DNA from: Eubacterium sp.
GTDB taxonomy: Bacteria; Bacillota; Clostridia; Lachnospirales; Lachnospiraceae
Length of the DNA stretch: 11,940 nt
Direction: 5' to 3'
Assembly (NCBI GenBank): GCA_024697885.1
Contig: JAILSA010000072.1
Span: 1 to 11,940 of the forward strand
The translations under genes and the position numbers were made by a program. This document shows, piece by piece, positions 1-8,638 of the stretch. The first letter of the stretch is position 1, and each line of letters opens with the position of its first letter. The notes under the pieces were generated by a model that saw nothing but the letters and a program-made list of their open reading frames with translations, was not told where the DNA came from and ran no database searches.

Positions 1-713
1 ACGCTCTGGCCGTGGTCAATACCGGCAGGCACCGCCACCATTAGCTTCTCCTGCTTGGTCTTGTAGCCGCTGCCACCGCAGTCTGGACATTTTTCCTTTA
101 TAATTTTTCCTGAACCACCACAGTGTGGACAGGTGGTCAGATTTTGAACAATGCCAAAGAGAGACTGCTGCTGAGTCATAGTCTGACCGCGACCGTGGCA
201 GTGTGGACAGGTCTCTGGTGAGGTTCCTGGCTTGGCTCCGCTTCCACCACAACTTGGGCAGGCTTCCTTGGTCGGAAACTCGATTTCCTTGTCCACACCA
301 AAGCAGGCCTCCTCAAAACTAATGACAATTCGGGTCCTTAAGTTGGCCCCCCTCTGTGGGGCATTAGGATCCGCCCTGCGACTTCTTCCGCCAAAGCCCC
401 CTCCAAAAAGGTCTCCAAAAATATCTCCGAAGCTTCCGAAGATATCATCCATATTCATGTTGCTGTAGCCACCGCCGGCACCGCCATCAAAGGCTGCATG
501 GCCAAACTGATCGTATTGTCTTCTCTTGTCCGGATCGCTCAAAACAGCATAGGCCTCGGATGCCTCCTTAAACTTGGCCTCCGCCTCCTTGTCTCCTGGA
601 TTGGTATCCGGATGATATTTTTTTGCCAGCTTACGATATGCCTTTTTTAAATCAGCATCACTTGCGCCCTTATCAACTCCGAGCACCTCGTAATAATCTC
701 TTTTATCTGCCAT
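1..713 (-). CDS. dnaJ: Chaperone protein DnaJ (Hsp40), C-terminus beyond the left edge
   Basis: Co-chaperone that delivers unfolded clients to DnaK and stimulates its ATPase in the cytoplasm. The first 237 codons are visible. They contain a J domain (residues about 4-70) with the HPD motif at 34-36, a Gly/Phe-rich linker (about 75-110), and all four zinc-binding CxxCxGxG motifs, starting near residues 152 (CPSCGGSG), 169 (CPHCHGRG), 195 (CPHCGGSG) and 209 (CPDCGGSG). This makes it a type I DnaJ. Family members are about 375-390 residues, so roughly 140 residues of the C-terminal substrate-binding part lie outside the window. The ATG is preceded by GGAGG with an 8-nt spacer. It is the last visible gene of the hrcA operon, 107 bp after dnaK. 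No frameshift is seen. Confidence 0.98.
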   Translation of the reverse strand, partial: MADKRDYYEVLGVDKGASDADLKKAYRKLAKKYHPDTNPGDKEAEAKFKEASEAYAVLSDPDKRRQYDQFGHAAFDGGAGGGYSNMNMDDIFGSFGDIFGDLFGGGFGGRSRRADPNAPQRGANLRTRIVISFEEACFGVDKEIEFPTKEACPSCGGSGAKPGTSPETCPHCHGRGQTMTQQQSLFGIVQNLTTCPHCGGSGKIIKEKCPDCGGSGYKTKQEKLMVAVPAGIDHGQS

Positions 714-749
714 GTATTCTCCCTCCAACAGGTCTGACCGACATAGGCA

Positions 750-789
750 CAAGAATGTAGCGAATGTCTCCACCCGCTACATTTTCTTG
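750..789 (-). promoter_or_regulatory. Hairpin in the dnaK-dnaJ intergenic RNA
   Basis: In the minus-strand transcript, the segment 789-775 pairs with 762-750. This gives 7 uninterrupted base pairs (TGTAGCG/CGCTACA) next to the loop and 6 more (CAAGAA/TTCTTG) beyond a 2-nt bulge, around a 12-nt loop. No U-run follows, so it is not an ordinary intrinsic terminator. It may be an RNA-processing or stability element, or a partial attenuator setting the DnaK:DnaJ ratio; that role is inference. The dnaJ Shine-Dalgarno lies outside the stem. Confidence 0.55.
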
Positions 790-820
790 TCCTGCATCTA
801 TTTCTGTCTCAATTTATTTC

Positions 821-2701
<1,881 letters not shown>

Positions 2702-2727
2702 TCATTCCTCACTTTCCTGTATTTCCA

Positions 2728-3315
2728 TTAGTTCAAAACCTTAACCATACTGTGTCTCACAACGTCTTCCTTGTAGGTGTAACCCTTCTGGAACTCCTCA
2801 GAAACCACATTGACTGCCTCTGAATCGTCCTCATCGTGCATTACTGCGTTGTGAAGATTTGGGTCAAATTCCTGACCCAGGGCCTCAATCGGCTTTACAC
2901 CGATCTCATCTAGCGCTGTCATCATCTGTTTGTAGACCGCCTCGATTCCCTTTACGAATGGACTCTCTTTCTCTTCCTGACTCAATCCGTCAAAACCTCG
3001 CTCAAGATTGTCCACTACTGGTAATATTTTCTCCACCACCGTCTTGGCTCCCATGTCAAACATCTGAGCCTTCTCCTTCTCGGAGCGGTTGCGAAAATTC
3101 TCAAATTCTGCCAAATTTCTCATGAGCCGATCATTCAAATCTGCAATCTGCTCATCCCTCTTGTCTTTCTTAGGCTTTTTCTTAGAGGTTTTTTTCTTGT
3201 CCTTGGACTCCTGAACTTTTTCCTCTTCTGCCTCCTGTGTCACAGTTTCCTCTGCCACGGCTTCTTCCGTCACAGCCTCCTCTGTCACTTCCTTCTTAAC
3301 TTCTTCTTCAGCCAC
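2728..3315 (-). CDS. grpE: Nucleotide exchange factor GrpE
   Basis: Promotes ADP/ATP exchange on DnaK. The protein has 195 residues. The C-terminal half carries the family signature (FDPNLHNAVMH at 150-160, then EEFQKGYTYKEDVVRHSMVKV at the end, the beta domain that contacts DnaK). Residues about 54-110 are the long dimerising helix. The first 35 residues are almost entirely Glu/Val/Thr/Ala in TEEAV-like repeats, followed by a basic Lys patch (39-53). No ATG lies near the expected N-terminus: the start is GTG at 3313-3315, supported by AAAGGTGGT six bases upstream. The stop of hrcA is 15 bp upstream and in the same frame, so there is no room for a longer N-terminus. dnaK follows 29 bp later. 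Confidence 0.97.
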   Translation of the reverse strand: MAEEEVKKEVTEEAVTEEAVAEETVTQEAEEEKVQESKDKKKTSKKKPKKDKRDEQIADLNDRLMRNLAEFENFRNRSEKEKAQMFDMGAKTVVEKILPVVDNLERGFDGLSQEEKESPFVKGIEAVYKQMMTALDEIGVKPIEALGQEFDPNLHNAVMHDEDDSEAVNVVSEEFQKGYTYKEDVVRHSMVKVLN

Positions 3316-3321
3316 TTCCTG

Positions 3322-3330
3322 ACCACCTTT
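3322..3330 (-). promoter_or_regulatory. Ribosome binding site fixing the grpE GTG start
   Basis: Reads AAAGGTGGT on the minus strand, one mismatch from AAGGAGGT, and lies directly after the hrcA stop with a 6-nt spacer to GTG. It supports translation from GTG; the first ATG in grpE is far inside the conserved region. Confidence 0.75.
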
Positions 3331-4365
3331 CTATTCAATCTTTTTCTTGAAGATATCATCCAATTGCTGCATACAATTTTCCAATGTGCCAACAACTTTT
3401 TCGTAGTCCATTCGCTTCGGACCCACGATTCCAATCTTGCCATAGACGCCTTCCTTAATCTGGTAGGTGGCCGTCACCACGGAGCAGTCCTTCATGGACT
3501 CCACAGGAGATTCCTCTCCGATGTAAACCTGTATGGCGTGTTCCTTGCTGTCTTCTGAATTGTCGTTGGCCCAGGCTTCCAGCATTTGTTTTTCCTCGAA
3601 TGTGGAAAGCAGCTGTGTCACCTTTTCCTTATCAGTCAATTCTGGATACTTGAGAATGTTGGTTGCCCCGGAGGTGTAAATCTCGGAGTTATCTTCCTCC
3701 GCCATAACCTCAGCAATACAATCCATGATGCTAGAGGCTATGTCGCTGTAATCTCCTGCCTGCTCTTTGATCTTTTGCATAATCTGCATGTTGATCTCTG
3801 TAAAATCCAAGCCGTTGAGGGCGGTGTTCATGAGAAAATTCATCTGGCTGACCACTGTCTCATCCATCGGCTCCTCCAGGTTGATGAACTTGTTATTCAC
3901 ATGATTGTTGTCCAATACCACCAAAACCAGGAGCTGTCCCTCAGAAATCTGATTGAGCTGGACAAACTTAATCTTCTTGTGCTGGTACTTTGGCTTGGTC
4001 ACCATCGTGGTGTAGTTGGTATTGTCCGCTAAGAGCTTGGCCACCTGCTTGAGAAGGAGGTCAATCTTGTCCGCCTTCTCCACCAGGAGTTCTCTCATCT
4101 CTCCTACCTCGGCATCCTTGTTCTTGAGCATCTTGTCCACATAGAGGCGATAGGCCTTGTCGGAAGGAATTCGGCCGGCTGAGGTGTGAGGCTGTAGGAT
4201 ATAGCCCATCTCCTCTAAGTCCGCCATCTCGTTTCGGATGGTGGCCGAGCTCAAATTCATGTCCCCGTACTTAGATACGGTTCGGGATCCCACTGGCTCT
4301 CCCGTCTCCATATAATTCCGGATAATAGCTTCCAGAATCTTTTCTTTTCGTTCGTTCAACTCCAC
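3331..4365 (-). CDS. hrcA: Heat-inducible transcription repressor HrcA
   Basis: Dimeric repressor of class I heat-shock genes. It binds the CIRCE operator, and in the characterised family its activity depends on GroEL. With the chosen GTG start it has 344 residues, the usual family length (about 340-350). The N-terminal winged helix-turn-helix is clear: GSRTVSK (26-32), SSATIRNEM (39-47) and the wing SAGRIPSDKAYRLYVD (62-77). A GAF-like dimerisation region follows, and the conserved end GKIGIVGPKRMDYEKV is present. An upstream in-frame GTG at 4405-4407 would add 14 residues, but it lies inside the CIRCE element and has no ribosome binding site. The GTG at 4363-4365 has AAAGGAAG with a 7-nt spacer. 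First gene of the operon, so it should repress its own synthesis. Confidence 0.97.
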   Translation of the reverse strand: MELNERKEKILEAIIRNYMETGEPVGSRTVSKYGDMNLSSATIRNEMADLEEMGYILQPHTSAGRIPSDKAYRLYVDKMLKNKDAEVGEMRELLVEKADKIDLLLKQVAKLLADNTNYTTMVTKPKYQHKKIKFVQLNQISEGQLLVLVVLDNNHVNNKFINLEEPMDETVVSQMNFLMNTALNGLDFTEINMQIMQKIKEQAGDYSDIASSIMDCIAEVMAEEDNSEIYTSGATNILKYPELTDKEKVTQLLSTFEEKQMLEAWANDNSEDSKEHAIQVYIGEESPVESMKDCSVVTATYQIKEGVYGKIGIVGPKRMDYEKVVGTLENCMQQLDDIFKKKIE

Positions 4366-4370
4366 AGGAT

Positions 4371-4380
4371 CACTTCCTTT
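4371..4380 (-). promoter_or_regulatory. Ribosome binding site deciding the hrcA start
   Basis: AAAGGAAGTG on the minus strand; GGAAG ends 7 nt before GTG 4365-4363. It favours the 344-residue HrcA over a longer reading that would begin within the operator. Confidence 0.7.
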
Positions 4381-4400
4381 GCACTCTATGCTTGGGTTTG

Positions 4401-4427
4401 TTAGCACTCACTCAAATCGAGTGCTAA
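4401..4427. promoter_or_regulatory. CIRCE operator (HrcA binding site)
   Basis: A perfect match to the consensus TTAGCACTC-N9-GAGTGCTAA: left arm 4401-4409, 9-bp spacer 4410-4418, right arm 4419-4427, with no mismatch between the arms. It lies between the predicted transcription start (about 4437) and the hrcA start codon, so it would also form a hairpin in the 5' leader RNA. HrcA bound here blocks transcription of hrcA-grpE-dnaK-dnaJ. Confidence 0.98.
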
Positions 4428-4443
4428 TTCTTTGACTACACTT

Positions 4444-4472
4444 AAAGTACCACCTCAGAGAAAAAATGTCAA
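4444..4472 (-). promoter_or_regulatory. SigA-type promoter of the hrcA operon
   Basis: On the minus strand a perfect -35 TTGACA (4472-4467) is followed by a 17-bp spacer and a weaker -10 TACTTT (4449-4444). A TGG just upstream of the -10 gives an extended -10 (TGn). The predicted start is near 4437, about 10 bp before CIRCE, the standard geometry for HrcA-controlled operons. The -10 matches the consensus at only three of six positions. Confidence 0.75.
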
Positions 4473-4480
4473 CATCTTTT

Positions 4481-4497
4481 GAAGAAAAATTTTCTTC
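4481..4497. repeat. 17-bp perfect palindrome upstream of the hrcA promoter
   Basis: GAAGAAAA (4481-4488) and TTTTCTTC (4490-4497) are perfect inverted copies around a single A. The site is centred about 20 bp upstream of the hrcA -35 box. It is AT-rich, so it could be an UP-like element or an operator for a dimeric regulator. Nothing in the sequence identifies a binding protein. Confidence 0.5.
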
Positions 4498-4526
4498 TGC
4501 TTTATATGAGGCATGGAAAATGGCCT

Positions 4527-4580
4527 GGGGCAGGAGGCGAGTGGAGTTTGGTTCGTATACAAGGCCTCGCGGACCGCCCC
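4527..4580. other. GC-rich interrupted dyad in the divergent intergenic region
   Basis: GGGGC (4527-4531) pairs with GCCCC (4576-4580) and GCGAG (4537-4541) with CTCGC (4566-4570), all on one symmetry axis, with a 5/5 internal loop and a 24-nt terminal loop. It sits in a GC-rich island inside otherwise AT-rich non-coding DNA, and a run of seven C follows (4577-4583). It could be a structured leader or small RNA, or chance pairing in GC-rich DNA. No coding gene is supported between 4473 and 4697. Confidence 0.3.
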
Positions 4581-4619
4581 CCCAACCTCTGCGGAAACCT
4601 CACTTACCTATCTTTTATC

Positions 4620-4646
4620 TCAACGAAGGTCTTCTCGCGCCGAAAT
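4620..4646 (+). promoter_or_regulatory. Candidate sigma-28 (SigD/FliA) promoter for the FliK-like gene
   Basis: TCAA (4620-4623), 15 bp, then GCCGAAAT (4639-4646). This differs from the flagellar sigma consensus TAAA-N15-GCCGATAT at one position in each box. The downstream gene encodes a flagellar-type protein, which fits. A vegetative-type -10 lies a few bases further on, so both or only one may be used. Confidence 0.45.
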
Positions 4647-4660
4647 AAATATGGTATACT
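4632..4660 (+). promoter_or_regulatory. Candidate SigA extended -10 promoter for the FliK-like gene
   Basis: TGGTATACT at 4652-4660 is a good extended -10 (TGn-TATACT). The -35 position at 17 bp spacing (4632-4637, TTCTCG) is weak, matching three of six positions. Initiation would be near 4667, about 30 bp before the start codon. It overlaps the sigma-28-like candidate. Confidence 0.55.
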
Positions 4661-4697
4661 AAACATAAGTATTGATTTGTTTTGAAAGGAGGCCGCC

Positions 4698-6512
4698 ATG
4701 CCAATATCCAGCACAGGAATACAGAACAATCCAGATAGTCTGGCCAACAATGTGGCCACCCCTCAATCCAGGTCCTACCGCAATGGCAATACCACCATTA
4801 CCCTCCACCAGGGAGAGACCATTCGAGGTGTTGTCAGCAACATACACGGCAATGAAATCACCCTTTCTATGGAAGACGGTTCCACCTTCTCCGGCAAGCT
4901 TCCGGATGCCAACCAGTATTCCATCGGGCAAAAAGCCGCTTTTCAGATTACAAATTTAGAACAAAATACTATATATATGAAGGCAGTCAGCTCTGCCTAC
5001 CTTCTTGACATGGAGGATACTATTGACCAGGCCCTCGAGGAGGCCGCCCTGCCCAAATCGGACAGAAATGCCGATGTGGTCAGGTCCCTTTTGACCAACC
5101 AGCAATCCATTAGCAGGGACAATATCCTGGCCGCCATCCGGCTCTGCGCCAAATATCCCAACAACGACGTCAACTCTGTCATAACCATGCAGCGACTGGG
5201 CATGCCTATGAACGAGTCCAACGTCAACCAATTTGAAAAATATCAAAATCACAGCCACCAGCTGGTAAACCAGATGGACGATTTGGCGGACTCCGTCAAC
5301 AAGATGATGACTTCCATCGGCACCCAGGTGCCACGTCTGGCCAGCCGGGTGGGCAATGAGATTATAAACCTGGCCCTGTCTGCCAGTCCCACTCCGGAGG
5401 AGGCGGAATTGGCCCGGAGCCAGATTCTAAATCAGCCCTTCCCTCTAGACAGCGAGGTGGAGGCAGAGCACCCACTCAATCCCTTTGTGGATGACCCCCT
5501 GGCAGATACAGAGGAGGCCAAACTCCTGTCCACCAATCCAGAGGCTCTGGATCTGGGCAAGGAAGTGACTGAGTCCGCCTCTCCCTTTGACCGGGTGAAA
5601 CAGCTTTTTTCCTCTCTGACAGATGGTCAGGCAGCCGCCAAGGCAGCCGTGGCCGAGAGCGGACTTATGAGCGATTACAAGGTACCTTTTATCCACGAGC
5701 AGGTGGGCTATGTCCTGTCCCCTTCTGAGCGCCAGCAATTCGCCAACTTCCTGAAGGATTTTCCCCTTCCTGAAGACCTGCGTCAGGCCATTATCGAGGG
5801 CAGCATAAGCAACCGCGACCTGCTGACCAACCTGCAAAAGGCCCTGCCTCACATGAGCCAGGACCAGTCCGGCAACCTCCTGGCCTCCAAGGCCTTCCAG
5901 AGCATTATGAAGGGACAGTTTATGACCAACTGGACCATTTCTCCGGAACACCTAAAGGACCCAGGCGCCATGGAGGACCTCTACCGACAGATTTCCAGCC
6001 AGATGGACTCCCTGTCCAGATTTAGCCAGGAGGTTCTGGGGCGAAATGTCTTTAGTCAGTTGACGGACCAGGCCAACCAAATGAATGAAAATCTGGACTT
6101 TATGAAGCTTCTAAATGACAACTTCCAATATGTCCAGCTTCCAGTTAAATTGCAAAACCAGGAGGCCAACGGCGACCTCTATGTTATGACCCGAAAGGAG
6201 GCCCTTCTCAAAAACCCAGAAAACCTTAAGGTCCTTCTCCACTTGGACATGGATCACCTGGGAACCCTGGACATCCACATTTCCAGAGATGGCAATGCAG
6301 TCACCACCAAATTCATAGTGGACAAAGAAAACACTGCTGCCCTCCTGGAAAAAAATATAGAACTATTGCAGGATGCCATAAACGAGCAGGGATTTGCCTT
6401 CTCCTCGGAGTTTTCCACCCAGGAAAAGGATATCGACATAGTCAAAGACTTTATGTCCGCGGATGCCCCGGTGGGAAGTATGAGCCGCTACAATTTTGAC
6501 CTTAGAGCCTGA
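4698..6512 (+). CDS. FliK-like flagellar hook-length control family protein
   Basis: 604 residues, no signal peptide and no membrane segment. Residues about 31-95 form a beta-rich module with repeated G-x-V/I-x-L patterns and a DGSTFSGKL motif, resembling N-terminal modules seen in clostridial FliK-like proteins. Residues about 100-470 are helical and polar, with an acidic stretch around 252-292. Residues about 476-585 match the FliK C-terminal domain (Flg_hook) pattern: LHLDMDHLGTLDIHIS (514-529), then a hydrophobic strand, a helix of the LLEKNIELLQDAI type, and NEQGF (562-566). In known FliK this domain contacts the export gate protein FlhB to switch secretion from hook to filament subunits. 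The ATG follows AAAGGAGG with a 5-nt spacer. No flagellar gene adjoins it, so it may be a paralogue of the operon-encoded FliK. Family call by eye; exact role uncertain. Confidence 0.7.
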   Translation: MPISSTGIQNNPDSLANNVATPQSRSYRNGNTTITLHQGETIRGVVSNIHGNEITLSMEDGSTFSGKLPDANQYSIGQKAAFQITNLEQNTIYMKAVSSAYLLDMEDTIDQALEEAALPKSDRNADVVRSLLTNQQSISRDNILAAIRLCAKYPNNDVNSVITMQRLGMPMNESNVNQFEKYQNHSHQLVNQMDDLADSVNKMMTSIGTQVPRLASRVGNEIINLALSASPTPEEAELARSQILNQPFPLDSEVEAEHPLNPFVDDPLADTEEAKLLSTNPEALDLGKEVTESASPFDRVKQLFSSLTDGQAAAKAAVAESGLMSDYKVPFIHEQVGYVLSPSERQQFANFLKDFPLPEDLRQAIIEGSISNRDLLTNLQKALPHMSQDQSGNLLASKAFQSIMKGQFMTNWTISPEHLKDPGAMEDLYRQISSQMDSLSRFSQEVLGRNVFSQLTDQANQMNENLDFMKLLNDNFQYVQLPVKLQNQEANGDLYVMTRKEALLKNPENLKVLLHLDMDHLGTLDIHISRDGNAVTTKFIVDKENTAALLEKNIELLQDAINEQGFAFSSEFSTQEKDIDIVKDFMSADAPVGSMSRYNFDLRA

Positions 6513-6542
6513 CTTTGACCCAACTCTCTACAACGCAAAAGA

Positions 6543-6587
6543 GACTGTCGCAATAAGTTTTATCCTTATTGCAACAGTCCCTTTTTT
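6543..6587. terminator. Bidirectional intrinsic terminator
   Basis: A 15-bp stem, GACTGTCGCAATAAG (6543-6557) with CTTATTGCAACAGTC (6565-6579), and a 7-nt loop. In the plus-strand RNA there is one C-A mismatch and the stem is followed by CCTTTTTT. In the minus-strand RNA the mismatch becomes a G-U pair and the stem is followed by TCTCTTTT. It lies between two converging genes and can end both the FliK-like transcript and the chemoreceptor operon. Confidence 0.9.
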
Positions 6588-6617
6588 ATTCCGGCAATTT
6601 CCTTACCGGCTTATTTT

Positions 6618-8609
6618 TTATACATTAAAACTTCCCATGGTATCCTTCAAACTGTCAATGTTATCCAGTACGGAATCTGTCTCATGGGCAACCTCATCTG
6701 CCGCTCCCGTCATAGAAGTCAGCTCGTCATTTACGGACTTCACTGCCTGGTTCAGCTCGTTCTGAGAATCGTTAATAGCGGAAATCTCCTCTGTAATAGT
6801 TCCCACGGCAGAGGTCAACTCCTCAGCGGAGTGGCCAAACTGGTTACTGATCTGAGCGTAGTACTCAGCGTCTGCCTTATAGTTATTGGCGATTTCCTCC
6901 ACGCTGTCATAGTCCTTCAAAACAGTTTCGTTGAGGAACTTCAAAATAGCATTGCTCTCCTTAGAGAGTCTGTCTGTATTGGCCAAGACCTTCTCGGTCA
7001 AGCCGTCAATCTTGGCAATCTCCACTGCAGTGGTATTAGAAAGACCCTTGATCTCATCTGCAACTACCGCAAAGCCCTTGCCGGCCTCACCTGCTCTGGC
7101 AGCCTCAATGGAGGCATTCAAGGCCAGGAGATTGGTCTGTGAAGCAATGGCACTGATGGCCTCAGAAACCTCTGTAATCTGACGGATTACCTCGATTCCC
7201 TCCAGAGCCTGACTCAAGGCTTCCTTACTCTCGTTAGTCATGCGAACTGCATTTCTCTTATTTTCCAAAATCTCAGGAACAACGGCTTCCACACGCTCTA
7301 CAATTTCCCCTGCTCGAACTGCCATTTCCTTGGAATCTGCCTGGAGGCCGAGAACGGAACTCTCCACCTGCTCACAGGAAGCAGAAATATTGGAAATGCT
7401 GTCGGTCTGAGAATCCACACTGGCTCCCGTCTCTTCCATGGTGGCACTGATTCCCACAATGTGCTCACAAATATCATTAACCTTCTGGTTGGCATCTGTC
7501 ATCATAACATGAATATTGTCCGAGTCAGATTTGGACTTGCGAATGACACCGATAAAACTATCTTCTAACTGCCGAAGCAAGAAATTAATCTCTTCCACTT
7601 CATTCTTCTGTGGCTGTAGGTTGTCTACTCCCACAACACGGGTCTCCACAAAATCCTTCATGCCTGCCATAGGCTTAAACTGCTTCTTGAGCATTTTGGT
7701 AATAACGATAATAGACAAAACCAAAAGTGCCAGGCTGAAAAATGTTGGTGGCAAGGATGCCTTAGTTACTTCCGCAATAATGGCACTCTCATTTTTACAA
7801 ATTCCCAACTGCCAGCCCGTAGTCTCTACCAAACTCAGTTTACAATACTTGCTCTTACCGTCATAATCCTTAAACATAAAGTCTTTTTCGGTGGAAAACT
7901 CTGCTCCCACCTCTTGAGCCAAATTGGTATTTCCCTCTTCCTTAGGAAGGAATTCCTCATTTTCATGGGTGACAACAGAGCCGTCTGCTGCCAAGAGGAA
8001 ACTGGACTCATTGTCCTTGCCCATGGAAATATCCTTTACCAGATTTACCAACTTATCGATGGTGATATCGGCCAACATGCAGGCCTGCTCTCCCCCAATA
8101 GTTACTGGCTCCGCCACGGATACAATCATCTGGCCTGTGGCAAAATCCATATATGGGTCTGTATAAATCAGAGCCTGTTTTTCCATGGCTTCCTGCCACC
8201 AGCCTCGGGTGGTAGGGTCCAAATCCAGCTTGGAGTGATCTGCTGGGAAAACACCTCCGTTGTAGCCAAAGCAAATATAGTACATGAGGGCATCCTCATT
8301 CTCTGGCAACTGGGTTTCCAGATAATTCATAATATACTTTGGATCCTTGTTGTTAACATAGCCCAGAGTCTTGGCCATGGAGTGGACAATCTGTCCCTGC
8401 TCCACCAACCACTCATTAATGGTGGCAGCATTTCCATCTGCCTCTGTAGTCACGTGCTCAATAGCCTCTTCCCTTGTGGATTGCTCCAGAGAATAAGAAT
8501 TGGCAAACTGTGTACAAAAAATCACAAGCAAAATAAAAATTATAGCTGCAATTGTAATCCTACCACGAATGGTATTCTTGAAGCCTAATCTCTCTTCTTT
8601 TTTTCCCAT
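6618..8609 (-). CDS. Methyl-accepting chemotaxis protein with dCache sensor domain
   Basis: Transmembrane chemoreceptor, 663 residues. A short cytoplasmic N-terminus leads to TM1 (about 17-36). The extracellular dCache_1-type sensor spans about 40-280, with [10 protein letters not shown] (133-142) and [11 protein letters not shown] (149-159). TM2 is about 288-306. A weak HAMP-like stretch (about 308-350) precedes the signalling hairpin, whose tip carries the canonical [18 protein letters not shown] (491-508), the contact for CheA/Che[11 protein letters not shown] (388-397) fits the methylation-site consensus exactly, and EE at 607-608 lies opposite it across the hairpin. The arm length fits the 44-heptad class common in Firmicutes. 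No C-terminal CheR-tethering pentapeptide is present. The ATG has AAAGGAG five bases upstream, and the gene starts 29 bp after the CotH gene, so it is probably co-transcribed. The ligand is unknown. Confidence 0.96.
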   Translation of the reverse strand: MGKKEERLGFKNTIRGRITIAAIIFILLVIFCTQFANSYSLEQSTREEAIEHVTTEADGNAATINEWLVEQGQIVHSMAKTLGYVNNKDPKYIMNYLETQLPENEDALMYYICFGYNGGVFPADHSKLDLDPTTRGWWQEAMEKQALIYTDPYMDFATGQMIVSVAEPVTIGGEQACMLADITIDKLVNLVKDISMGKDNESSFLLAADGSVVTHENEEFLPKEEGNTNLAQEVGAEFSTEKDFMFKDYDGKSKYCKLSLVETTGWQLGICKNESAIIAEVTKASLPPTFFSLALLVLSIIVITKMLKKQFKPMAGMKDFVETRVVGVDNLQPQKNEVEEINFLLRQLEDSFIGVIRKSKSDSDNIHVMMTDANQKVNDICEHIVGISATMEETGASVDSQTDSISNISASCEQVESSVLGLQADSKEMAVRAGEIVERVEAVVPEILENKRNAVRMTNESKEALSQALEGIEVIRQITEVSEAISAIASQTNLLALNASIEAARAGEAGKGFAVVADEIKGLSNTTAVEIAKIDGLTEKVLANTDRLSKESNAILKFLNETVLKDYDSVEEIANNYKADAEYYAQISNQFGHSAEELTSAVGTITEEISAINDSQNELNQAVKSVNDELTSMTGAADEVAHETDSVLDNIDSLKDTMGSFNV

Positions 8610-8638
8610 AGCAACTCCTTTCCCTTCATTTCATGTCC

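Noticed and set aside
4405..4407. Upstream GTG as hrcA start (358 residues)
   Set aside because: It lies inside the CIRCE left arm with no Shine-Dalgarno; the GTG at 4363-4365 has one and gives the normal family length.
4541..4565. Possible tRNA T-arm-like GGTTCG sequence
   Set aside because: The flanking bases do not form a 5-bp T stem, and no acceptor, D or anticodon arm can be folded around it.
4466..4685. Two small plus-strand open frames (60 and 68 codons) in the intergenic region
   Set aside because: Neither has a ribosome binding site; both start within or beside the hrcA promoter, and their composition looks like translated non-coding DNA.
5445..5951. Minus-strand open frame of 168 codons opposite the FliK-like gene
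   Set aside because: Antisense shadow with no family resemblance; the plus-strand gene has a strong ribosome binding site and promoter.
7914..8588. Plus-strand open frame of 224 codons opposite the chemoreceptor
   Set aside because: Antisense to the sensor domain, which is well supported by domain order and motifs.
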